A stretch of DNA of 38,786 nt from Bacillus taeanensis (GTDB lineage: Bacteria > Bacillota > Bacilli > Bacillales > UBA6769). A program made the position numbers and the translations under genes. The stretch covers positions 1 through 38,786 of the forward strand of contig NZ_QOCW01000036.1 in assembly GCF_003318295.1 (NCBI RefSeq). The letters are read 5' to 3'. Below are positions 32,409-38,786 of this stretch, one piece after another (position 1 is the first letter of the stretch; each line of letters opens with the position of its first letter). Below the pieces are notes generated by a model, which was not told the origin of the DNA, searched no databases, and saw only the letters and a list, made by a program, of their open reading frames with translations.

Positions 32409-33047
32409 TTATTCATGAATGATTTTATATAGTACTGCTGCACAAACTGCTCCTAAAATGGTTGCAGCAATGTAGATCCATAAATGCTGTAGGCTGCCTG
32501 ATACAAGGGCCGGACCAATTGATCTTGCGGGGTTCATTGAGGCGCCGCAAATTGGTCCTGCAAACATCGCTTCGAGTCCAACTGTTGCCCCAATCGCAAT
32601 ACCGGCAAATGATTTCACAGCTTTTCCGTGAATCGCAGAACCAAAAATAATAAACATTAAAAAAAACGTTAAAATAAATTCTAAAATAAATGATTGCTGC
32701 CACGTATCGCGCGGCAGTGTTGCCCCTAAATTAGCGATATTTCCGAACAATCCGATCATTGTTAAACTTGCCGTAATGCCAGCTAATGTTTGAATGATAA
32801 CGTAATAGACGGCATCCCTTTTTTGTATATCGCCATTTACAAAAAAGCCAATCGTTACAGCGGGATTAAAGTGAGCGCCTGAGATATGACCAAACGTATA
32901 AATAAGCGCCATTACAACAAGACCAAACGTTAAGGCAATGCCAACATGTGTTAAGCTTCCGGTTAGTTCATTAATAACAACTGCACCAGTGCCGGCAAAA
33001 ATTAAAAAGTATGTTCCTAAAAATTCGGCAATTAATTTCTTTTTCAT
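32409..33047 (-). CDS. Aquaporin/aquaglyceroporin of the ars operon
   Basis: 212 residues from ATG 33047. Six membrane helices with two NPA motifs: HFNPAVT (Asn61) and SMNPARS (Asn172). Aligned by hand with AqpZ, the selectivity filter is Phe41, Ala160, Ala169 and Arg175; the AqpZ His and Thr are both Ala, giving a wider pore that should admit glycerol-like solutes such as arsenious acid. It lies between arsR and arsC where the arsB pump normally sits, the arrangement known for AqpS of Sinorhizobium meliloti. ArsC-made arsenite could therefore leave by diffusion through this channel (inference). Cotranscribed with its neighbours. Confidence 0.88.
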   Translation of the reverse strand: MKKKLIAEFLGTYFLIFAGTGAVVINELTGSLTHVGIALTFGLVVMALIYTFGHISGAHFNPAVTIGFFVNGDIQKRDAVYYVIIQTLAGITASLTMIGLFGNIANLGATLPRDTWQQSFILEFILTFFLMFIIFGSAIHGKAVKSFAGIAIGATVGLEAMFAGPICGASMNPARSIGPALVSGSLQHLWIYIAATILGAVCAAVLYKIIHE

Positions 33048-33071
33048 CTTAAAAACTCCTACTTGCTAACG

Positions 33072-33416
33072 TCATTTACATGTAATTCTAAGTCCTGCTT
33101 CATCAAGCTTTTTTAATTTATCTTGTTGATTAGGAAGATGTGCTAATATCTCTTTAAGAAACGGATAAAAAACACTTTTTCTATTAATCGAATAAAACAT
33201 CCACTGACCTTTACGAGTTTCCTCTACTAATCCGGCATCTTTTAATTTGCGGAGGTGCTGACTGATAGCAGGCTGACTCATCTTAAAAATTTCAACAAAC
33301 TCACACACGCAGCAATCGTTCTTTTCTAATAATGCAATTATTGTTAAACGTGTTTTATCTCCTAACAGTTTTAAAACCATTGCCGCTTTGTCTAACTCTA
33401 ACGCCGCTTTTTCCAA
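33072..33416 (-). CDS. arsR: ArsR-family arsenic-responsive repressor
   Basis: 114 residues from TTG 33416, after a GGGGGGG SD; no ATG fits better. The winged helix reads MSQPAISQHLRKLKDAGLVE. The inducer site is the cysteine cluster at Cys35, Cys36 and Cys38 in NDCCVCEF at the start of the DNA-binding unit, close to the CVC site of ArsR repressors; a further Cys113 sits at the end. It should release the operon promoter when As(III) or Sb(III) binds. First gene, 24 bases before the aquaporin. Confidence 0.93.
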   Translation of the reverse strand: MEKAALELDKAAMVLKLLGDKTRLTIIALLEKNDCCVCEFVEIFKMSQPAISQHLRKLKDAGLVEETRKGQWMFYSINRKSVFYPFLKEILAHLPNQQDKLKKLDEAGLRITCK

Positions 33417-33429
33417 CTTAACCCCCCCC

Positions 33430-33475
33430 TATATAATCACTAAATCATTATATAATTATTTACTTATATATTCAA
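33430..33475 (-). promoter_or_regulatory. ars promoter overlapped by the ArsR operator
   Basis: On the minus strand TTGAAT (33475-33470), 17-base spacer, TATAAT (33452-33447). The -10 lies inside a perfect palindrome ATTATATAAT (33447-33456), and TATATAAT (33430-33437) / ATTATATA (33447-33454) form an inverted repeat. A repressor bound there would block the promoter. Confidence 0.65.
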
Positions 33476-33513
33476 CTGCCACTTTAACACCCCTTCCACT
33501 TTTGAAGGATTAT

Positions 33514-33529
33514 ATTTATACGTATAAAT
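33514..33529. repeat. 16-bp perfect palindrome between divergent genes
   Basis: ATTTATACGTATAAAT is fully self-complementary. It lies 98 bases before arsR and 102 before the kinase fusion, so it may be an operator for either gene. Confidence 0.5.
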
Positions 33530-33631
33530 GAATATAGTGAATTAGCATGAAGAATTCATTGTTAGGTAACAGAACGCATTAAAAGAAGAAGGAAATGTTC
33601 CACTGCTGAAGTAGAAAGGAGCGATCATAAA

Positions 33632-34951
33632 GTGAATAAGACGGATTTTATTAAGACGCTCATTTCCGTATTAAACAGCAGTAATTATAGTTGGTGCATT
33701 CCAAGCAGCTATCATAAATTGCCTGCACATGTTACATCAGATATTGATATCGTTATTTCTGAAAAGCCTCTTAAAGTGATCCGCTATTTAGCGCAATACT
33801 TTTCAACTTTTAACTGCTCATGGAAACTTGTTCAATGTTATGAAGGAAAAAACTATTTTTGTACTTTTGCAGCGGTTATTAATGGCAAATTAGATACCGT
33901 TTATGTAGATTTATTTCAGCATTATTATTATGAAGGGAAAAAAGTCATTGATGGAAGTTTATTTTTAAAAAATACAAGACAATATGACGGGATATTAATT
34001 CCAAGTATAAAAGTAGAATTTCTTTATGGTTTTTTAAAAAAGGTATTGCGTGAAAGATTATCATTAACAGAGTTTAATGATTTAGCCAATTTATACAGCC
34101 AGGATCGAAGCGGATGTTTTGCACTGCTGTTTGCTTATTTTAATCAAGAGGATGTTGAAAGAATTCAGAAGAGTATAAAAGAAGGTGATTATGATGAGCT
34201 AGTGTCTCGTTTAAAGATTCTTAAAAAGGCGCTCCTTTTTGAAGGAACAAAAAAATTTTCTACCTTCTATGACCGTTATAAGATGTTTTTAATTAAAGGC
34301 TGGAAACGAGTAATTCGAAAGCCGGGAATAGAAGTAATTTGTCTAGGACCGGACGGAAGCGGGAAAAGCACGGCCATAAAAGGATTTGAAAAAGAAATAA
34401 AAGTTATCTTAAATGTGCGAAAATATCACCTGCGCAGTCTTCCTCCAAAATTATACCGTGACAACACCTTAAATAAACAACCTTCTCTTCACCGAAAACC
34501 AGCATATAGCTTTCTATTTTCATTTATCAAACTGCTTAGTTATGTTCTTTTGTATTGGTTTGGATGGCTTTTTATAACAAACCCGAAAAAGCTGCGATCA
34601 GCTGTCATTCTCATGGACCGCTCTTATCATGATATCCAAATTGATCCGCGGAGGTTTCGAATTAAAATCCCGAAATTTATTATAAAGTTAATCGTTCATC
34701 TATTTCCAAAGCCTAATCTTTTTTTTATCTTTGACGCGCCAACAGAACTTATTCAAGAAAGAAAACAGGAAGTCTCATTCGAAGAAACCACAAAGCAGCG
34801 TAGGCGGTATAAGGAGTTTAAATCTAAAGTTAAGAACGCTTTCATAATCAACACTAATCTTCCTGTTCAAACCGTTTCTTCGCAAATGAGCCGTATTCTC
34901 ATTACGTATATGTCAAATCGGTTGAAAAAGAGGTTAAAAATAAAAGATTAA
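33632..34951 (+). CDS. Nucleotidyltransferase-like / thymidylate-kinase-like fusion protein
   Basis: 439 residues from GTG 33632 (SD GAAAGGAGCGA, the only good one). Residues 1-200 resemble a minimal nucleotidyltransferase: VTSDIDIVIS with Asp37 and Asp39 as metal ligands, and DTVYVDLF as the later acidic strand. Residues about 235-430 are a P-loop kinase close to thymidylate kinases: Walker A GPDGSGKST (about 240-248), LMDRSYHDI (DR motif, phosphate acceptor side) and the lid-like FDAPTELIQERKQEV. True thymidylate kinase is about 210 residues without this N-terminus. Relatives appear near cell-surface polysaccharide genes as I recall, so it may phosphorylate a lipid or sugar head group; this is inference. 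Cytosolic. Partner genes are not obvious here. Confidence 0.7.
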   Translation: MNKTDFIKTLISVLNSSNYSWCIPSSYHKLPAHVTSDIDIVISEKPLKVIRYLAQYFSTFNCSWKLVQCYEGKNYFCTFAAVINGKLDTVYVDLFQHYYYEGKKVIDGSLFLKNTRQYDGILIPSIKVEFLYGFLKKVLRERLSLTEFNDLANLYSQDRSGCFALLFAYFNQEDVERIQKSIKEGDYDELVSRLKILKKALLFEGTKKFSTFYDRYKMFLIKGWKRVIRKPGIEVICLGPDGSGKSTAIKGFEKEIKVILNVRKYHLRSLPPKLYRDNTLNKQPSLHRKPAYSFLFSFIKLLSYVLLYWFGWLFITNPKKLRSAVILMDRSYHDIQIDPRRFRIKIPKFIIKLIVHLFPKPNLFFIFDAPTELIQERKQEVSFEETTKQRRRYKEFKSKVKNAFIINTNLPVQTVSSQMSRILITYMSNRLKKRLKIKD

Positions 34952-35052
34952 GAATTGTTGAAAAAAAAGAAGCAAACATGATCGTTTATTATAGAATGAC
35001 CTAGTATGTATAGTATTCTAAAGTAAATAATGAAAAAGAATAGTGTTTCTTC

Positions 35053-35081
35053 ACAAATTCTACAAATTTATGCAATATAAT
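35053..35081 (+). promoter_or_regulatory. Possible autoregulated promoter of the two-component operon
   Basis: A direct repeat ACAAATT (35053-35059 and 35062-35068) lies just upstream of TATAAT (35076-35081), with no good -35. That layout suggests an activator-dependent promoter, perhaps bound by the response regulator it precedes. Confidence 0.35.
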
Positions 35082-35118
35082 AACTAATGCGGTTAATTAA
35101 AATGAATGAGGGATTTTA

Positions 35119-35826
35119 GTGGATAAAGCAATTGTATTAATTGTTGATGATGAATGGAATATGCGTAACTTAATACGCGTCTATCTTGTGAACAATCAAT
35201 TTAATGTACTAGAAGCAAAAAGTGGAATAGAAGCACTTGAGATTACTAATAAGCAGCATGTTGATCTTATTATTTTAGATATTATGATGCCTGATATGGA
35301 CGGTTGGGAAGTGTGCAGGAAAGTTCGAAAAATAGGGAATACGCCAATCTTAATGTTAACAGCTCGTACAGATATTAAAGATAGAGTACACGGTTTGAAT
35401 ATTGGTGCAGATGATTATTTAACTAAACCATTTGCTCCTGAGGAATTAATCGCCCGCGCTCATGCCCTGCTTAGAAGAATGTATACTTCTATAGAGGAGG
35501 AGAACCATTCAGAACTGCTCGTTTTTAAAGATTTGTCGATTGATAACAAAGGAAAACAAGTATATGTGAAAAATCAGCTGATAGAATTTACACCAAAAGA
35601 GTATGATCTTCTTTACTTACTAGCTGTAAATGCAAAAAGAGTGTATTCACGAGATATGCTGTTAAGTCAAGTATGGGAATATGACAGCTATCGTGATGAG
35701 CGCACAGTTGATACGCATGTAAAAAATATTCGCGAAAAATTGCGTAAAGCGGGATTATCATTTAACTCAATTAAGACGGTGTGGGGCGTTGGTTATAAAT
35801 TTCAATTTACGGATGATCACTCATGA
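35119..35826 (+). CDS. OmpR/PhoB-family response regulator
   Basis: 235 residues from GTG 35119 (SD GAGGGA). The receiver domain has VDDEWN (acidic pair), phospho-acceptor Asp54 in IILDIMMPD, the Thr in LTARTD and the Lys in YLTKPFAPEE. The C-terminal winged helix is of OmpR type, with TPKEYDLLYLL, DERTVDTHVKNIREKL and GVGYKF. It is coupled to the next gene by an ATGA overlap. Confidence 0.92.
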   Translation: MDKAIVLIVDDEWNMRNLIRVYLVNNQFNVLEAKSGIEALEITNKQHVDLIILDIMMPDMDGWEVCRKVRKIGNTPILMLTARTDIKDRVHGLNIGADDYLTKPFAPEELIARAHALLRRMYTSIEEENHSELLVFKDLSIDNKGKQVYVKNQLIEFTPKEYDLLYLLAVNAKRVYSRDMLLSQVWEYDSYRDERTVDTHVKNIREKLRKAGLSFNSIKTVWGVGYKFQFTDDHS

Positions 35827-37232
35827 GTTGGAATCGAATAGAGATAAAGTTAGGCGGCAGTATCCTTATGCTCTTTCTCGTTGTCCTGCTGCCTTTAGGA
35901 TTTGTCATTGATCAAATTTTTACAGGCTTTTATTATACGCAAGCAAAGTCAGAAATTGGCCACCTTTCCACAAGATACGCTAATTATATTCATTCAGTTG
36001 AAGACGAAGAAATCCTTACAATGTTTGAGCAGTTGGCAAACCTTACTCATACAGAGTTATATATTATTAACAAAAACGGAGAAATTTTGGCGAATTCCGG
36101 TATACCCGGACTGCCAAAGGGAACAAGCATTGATCAAGAAACAGTAGAAGCATTAGCGCTGAATCATTCACTGACAGAAGAATATGAAGACCCTGTATCT
36201 CATCAGCGCTTTGTCGTATCAGGAAAAGCTGTTTTTTCTAACATATCTTTTGAAGGTGGGGTTTTCGTCTTATCTTCTGTTGCTGAAATTGATCAGTCCA
36301 TTTATAAAATTCGGCAGCTGCTTATTTTATCCGGGATAGGAGCTTTTTTTCTTGCGGTTGGATTTACGTTTATTGTTTCCTGGAAGCTTTCTCAACCATT
36401 AGTGAAAATGGAGAATGCTACCCGAAAAATTTCTAAAGGAGAACTCGATACAAAAGTAAATATTCAATCGAATGATGAAATTGGTTTTCTCGCTAGTGCC
36501 ATTAATGATTTATCGGTTGAGTTAAAACGTTATCGTGATAACCGGCAGGAGTTTTTTGCGAATATATCACATGAATTAAGAACGCCGATTACATATCTTG
36601 ATGGCTATGCGAATCTGTTAAAAGAAGGGTTGTATCAATCAGAAGAAGAGAAACAGCAGTATGTAACGATTATTCAACAAGAATCAAAGCGTTTAATACA
36701 GCTTATTAATGATTTATTTAATCTGGCTAAAATGGAAGAAGGACGTTTTGAATTGAACTTTGAAGAGGTTAATATTGTGGAAGCCGCAGAAAATGTTGTT
36801 TCGAAGATTGTTTTAAAGGCGACACAAAAAAATCTTTCTCTTTATCTTGAAGCAGAAGACGATCTACCGTCTGTTTATGGAGATGGTTTAAGGATTGAGC
36901 AAGTTTTTATCAATTTGTTAGAAAATTCCATTCATTATACAGAACAAGGGTTTATTAGATTGCGTATCTCTATGAAAGCAAACGATACAGCTGCTATTAT
37001 AGTTGAGGATACAGGAATTGGAATACCCGAAGAGGAACTTTCTCAAATATTTGAACGGTTTCACCGCGTTGAAAAATCTCGCTCTCGAAATCATGGCGGG
37101 TCGGGCCTTGGCCTTGCGATTGTGAAAAAGCTGGTAGAGCTTCAAAAAGGGGAAATTAGGGTAACGAGTAAAGTAGGAAAAGGAACTCGTTTTGAGATTT
37201 TGCTTCCGGTTATAAAGGGTGAAATACAATGA
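35823..37232 (+). CDS. Membrane sensor histidine kinase
   Basis: 469 residues from ATG 35823. Two membrane helices (about 12-35 and 162-184) enclose an extracellular sensor domain of about 125 residues. HAMP, HisKA (NISHELRTP, phospho-His at about 249) and the ATPase follow: N-box NLLENSIHYTEQG, G1 VEDTGIGIPEE, F-box FERFHRVEKSRSR and G2 GGSGLGLAIVKK. It should phosphorylate the upstream regulator. The stop overlaps the next ATG, so four genes are translationally linked. The signal is unknown; the downstream propeller hints at a surface-exposed ligand or metal. Confidence 0.92.
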   Translation: MSWNRIEIKLGGSILMLFLVVLLPLGFVIDQIFTGFYYTQAKSEIGHLSTRYANYIHSVEDEEILTMFEQLANLTHTELYIINKNGEILANSGIPGLPKGTSIDQETVEALALNHSLTEEYEDPVSHQRFVVSGKAVFSNISFEGGVFVLSSVAEIDQSIYKIRQLLILSGIGAFFLAVGFTFIVSWKLSQPLVKMENATRKISKGELDTKVNIQSNDEIGFLASAINDLSVELKRYRDNRQEFFANISHELRTPITYLDGYANLLKEGLYQSEEEKQQYVTIIQQESKRLIQLINDLFNLAKMEEGRFELNFEEVNIVEAAENVVSKIVLKATQKNLSLYLEAEDDLPSVYGDGLRIEQVFINLLENSIHYTEQGFIRLRISMKANDTAAIIVEDTGIGIPEEELSQIFERFHRVEKSRSRNHGGSGLGLAIVKKLVELQKGEIRVTSKVGKGTRFEILLPVIKGEIQ

Positions 37233-37438
37233 GATTTATGGATTGGTTGGCTGCCGGCATACTTGTTTTTATGGGGTTATCCTGTTTAACCGTTTCAGGG
37301 GTATCGCTTTTAGATGGAAATTCGATCAGCTCCTATATAAAAATGTTCCTTCAAATTTGCAGTTTTATGGGGATACCAGTGTTTATTGCTGGATTGATAT
37401 ATTTTATTTTACGAAAGAAAGGAACAAGCAAAAAATGA
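37229..37438 (+). CDS. Small membrane protein coupled to the kinase
   Basis: 69 residues from ATG 37229, overlapping the kinase stop (ATGA). Two hydrophobic helices (about 6-28 and 36-62) joined by a short loop, with a basic C-terminal end RKKGTSKK. No known motif. The overlap with the next gene is also ATGA, so it is very probably part of the same operon and may modulate the kinase or propeller (inference). Confidence 0.8.
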   Translation: MRFMDWLAAGILVFMGLSCLTVSGVSLLDGNSISSYIKMFLQICSFMGIPVFIAGLIYFILRKKGTSKK

Positions 37439-38628
37439 GGATATTAAAGAAATTATTATTTTTATTAAGCGCAGCAGTTTTATTTATGCCAGTAGAAGTG
37501 CTTGCGCATGGAACGGAAGCAGAGTATCAAAGAGAAGTGTTAATAGGAAATACAATGGCTGTAGGCTCTAGTATTTTATTTGTCCTATTTCTTATCGCTT
37601 ATTTTGTTGTGAAAAATAAAGCACAAAAGTTAAATGTAAAAAAACAGGAACAGCGCAATAAACGAAAACAGTTTGAGGATATTTCAAAAATATTAAGGTG
37701 GGGTTGGACTTTAACACTTCTTATTGCAGTAGGGAGCGGCGTATGGTCATTAATAAGCAGCGATAGTGAAACAAGCACAAGTGCGGGTGTTACATTTGAA
37801 CATATGCATGGTGTAGGAATTACAAACGATGGATCAGCAGTTTATATTCCTGCCCATGACGGCTTGCGTGTTTATAAAGATGGCGAATGGAGTATTCCTG
37901 AAGGGGAAAAGCATGATTATATGGGCTTTTCAATGGTTGATGACGGATTTTACAGCAGCGGTCACCCGGCGCCAGGTTCAGATATGCCAAACCCTTTTGG
38001 GGTGATTAAAAGTACAGATGGCGGTAAAAGCATTGAAACATTAGATTTATTAGGAGAAGTTGATTTTCACGGTATGGCGGCAGGATATCGTTCCCACGCG
38101 ATTTATGTGTTTAACCCGGAGCCAAACTCTAAAATGGATGAAGCAGGTTTATATTATACAACTGATGAAGCGAAAACATGGACTAGAAGTGAAATGAACG
38201 GACTAAATGCCACTCCTACTGCAGTAGCTGTTCATCCGGATGATGAAGCGGTGATTGCAGTAGGAACAGAAGATGGTGTTTATCTTTCAGGAGATTATGG
38301 ACAAACATTTGAGAAAAAGATGGGGGACTTTCAAGTAACGTCACTCGCTTTTGATCATAATGAAAAGCTGTTAATAGGCGCAGTTCAGCAAGGTCAAGCA
38401 GTACTTCTTCGTTTTAACAAAGAAAACAATACAAGTGAAAGCGAAGATATAAGCATTTCGCCAATGGAAGAAGATGCGGTTCAGTATATCGCGGTAAATC
38501 CGCAAAACAGTGTCGAATTTGTGATTGTAACATTTAAAAAAGATGTTTATAAAACAAGCGATCTTGGCGGGAATTGGGTGCAGCTTGTTAATGAAGGAAA
38601 GACTATTAATAGCGATAGTAAAGAATAA
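37435..38628 (+). CDS. Membrane-anchored beta-propeller (BNR/sortilin-like, F510_1955-type)
   Basis: 397 residues from ATG 37435; the open frame extends upstream, but those codons overlap the kinase and small protein. A signal peptide ends near VLA-HG, a helix follows at about 38-60 and another at about 92-112. The outer part is a beta-propeller with repeated strands such as GLYYTTDEAKTW, GVYLSGDYGQTFE and DVYKTSDLGGNW, the Asp-box (S-x-D-x-G-x-x-W) pattern of sialidase/sortilin folds. It is rich in His and Met: EHMHGVGI, EKHDYMGFSM, SSGHPAPGSDMP and DFHGMAAGYRSH. Glycosidase catalytic residues are not evident. It could be a metal- or glycan-sensing surface protein (inference). Last gene of the operon. 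Confidence 0.8.
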   Translation: MRILKKLLFLLSAAVLFMPVEVLAHGTEAEYQREVLIGNTMAVGSSILFVLFLIAYFVVKNKAQKLNVKKQEQRNKRKQFEDISKILRWGWTLTLLIAVGSGVWSLISSDSETSTSAGVTFEHMHGVGITNDGSAVYIPAHDGLRVYKDGEWSIPEGEKHDYMGFSMVDDGFYSSGHPAPGSDMPNPFGVIKSTDGGKSIETLDLLGEVDFHGMAAGYRSHAIYVFNPEPNSKMDEAGLYYTTDEAKTWTRSEMNGLNATPTAVAVHPDDEAVIAVGTEDGVYLSGDYGQTFEKKMGDFQVTSLAFDHNEKLLIGAVQQGQAVLLRFNKENNTSESEDISISPMEEDAVQYIAVNPQNSVEFVIVTFKKDVYKTSDLGGNWVQLVNEGKTINSDSKE

Positions 38629-38661
38629 ATAGAGCTGAGGCTTCTGAAAAAACTTTTGGAA

Positions 38662-38694
38662 GAGGCTGGGACAAAACCCTAGTCTGAAAACCTA
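38662..38694. repeat. GGCTGGGACAAAA-type intergenic motif
   Basis: GAGGCTGGGACAAAA starts at 38662 and is followed by CCCTAG. This word is, to my recollection, common in intergenic repeats and element ends of Firmicutes. Here it sits directly before a long hairpin. Confidence 0.3.
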
Positions 38695-38747
38695 AAAAGC
38701 ATGTGAAATTTTACGCTCAGTAAAATTTCACATGCTTTTATTTTTTT
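38695..38747 (+). terminator. 20-bp perfect hairpin with T-run
   Basis: A stem of 20 bp without mismatch (left arm 38695-38714, right arm 38720-38739) with a 5-base loop, followed by ATTTTTTT. It terminates the four-gene operon; the stem is longer than usual, so it may also be part of a repeat unit. Confidence 0.8.
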
Positions 38748-38786
38748 CATAATAAAAAGGACATCTTCTGATAAAATTTAAGTACC

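Noticed and set aside
37219..37434. Upstream extension of the propeller protein
   Set aside because: The 72 extra codons overlap the kinase end and small membrane gene, and the signal peptide begins at the ATG of 37435.
1..38786. CRISPR array, tRNA, rRNA or prophage
   Set aside because: No regularly spaced direct repeats, no tRNA cloverleaf arms or rRNA words, and no phage structural genes were seen.

Overview
The window looks like a chromosomal segment of a spore-forming Bacillaceae bacterium (Bacillus/Priestia type). The base composition is AT-rich, Shine-Dalgarno (SD) sites are strong GGAGG-like, and TTG/GTG starts are common. Its gene set is typical of that family: YfiB/YfiC-type ABC exporter, PurT, cold-shock protein, TAXI-TRAP transporter, KinB-like kinase, PbpG-like penicillin-binding protein, YjcZ-type miniproteins and an ars operon. 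I see no rRNA, tRNA, CRISPR array, complete insertion sequence or prophage. All identifications are from reading motifs; no database search was run.

Left end (1-6000) is a decayed, rearranged zone. It holds an edge-cut membrane gene, the C-terminal half of an MFS transporter, and an SDR gene cut after about 80 codons whose stop overlaps the start of a 588-residue Rieske protein. Next come a serine-recombinase tail, a small ORF, a SAM methyltransferase, and an Fsr-type MFS gene with a single in-frame TAG. Region 6000-11600 is core: a heterodimeric ABC exporter with one degenerate ATP site, purT behind a possible PurR operator, and a csp gene behind a hairpin leader. Region 11600-16350 carries an overlapping TAXI / DUF1850 / fused-TRAP-permease operon and a probably 5'-truncated transporter.

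Region 16350-26430 encodes a KinB-like sensor kinase, an acyl-CoA synthetase, a small protein, a membrane GGDEF protein, a lipoprotein cyclophilin, an orphan sugar-binding-type protein paired with an inositol-monophosphatase-family enzyme, a PbpG-like class A PBP and a small membrane protein. Region 26430-30070 has a second methyltransferase, an in-frame scar joining pieces of two unrelated genes, a parvovirus-like small phospholipase A2, a DUF2268-type Zn peptidase and two YjcZ-type miniproteins, which may be sporulation-linked.

Region 30035-38786 holds an FAD desaturase-like enzyme and an arsR-aquaporin-arsC operon. The aquaporin replaces the usual arsenite pump and has a wide-pore filter. 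Then come a nucleotidyltransferase-like/thymidylate-kinase-like fusion and a translationally coupled four-gene unit: response regulator, histidine kinase, 69-residue membrane protein and His/Met-rich beta-propeller. The window ends in a 20-bp perfect hairpin.

The best candidates for undescribed biology are the Rieske fusion, the kinase fusion, the two-component/propeller operon, the aquaporin-based arsenic operon, and the PLA2/peptidase/YjcZ neighbourhood.
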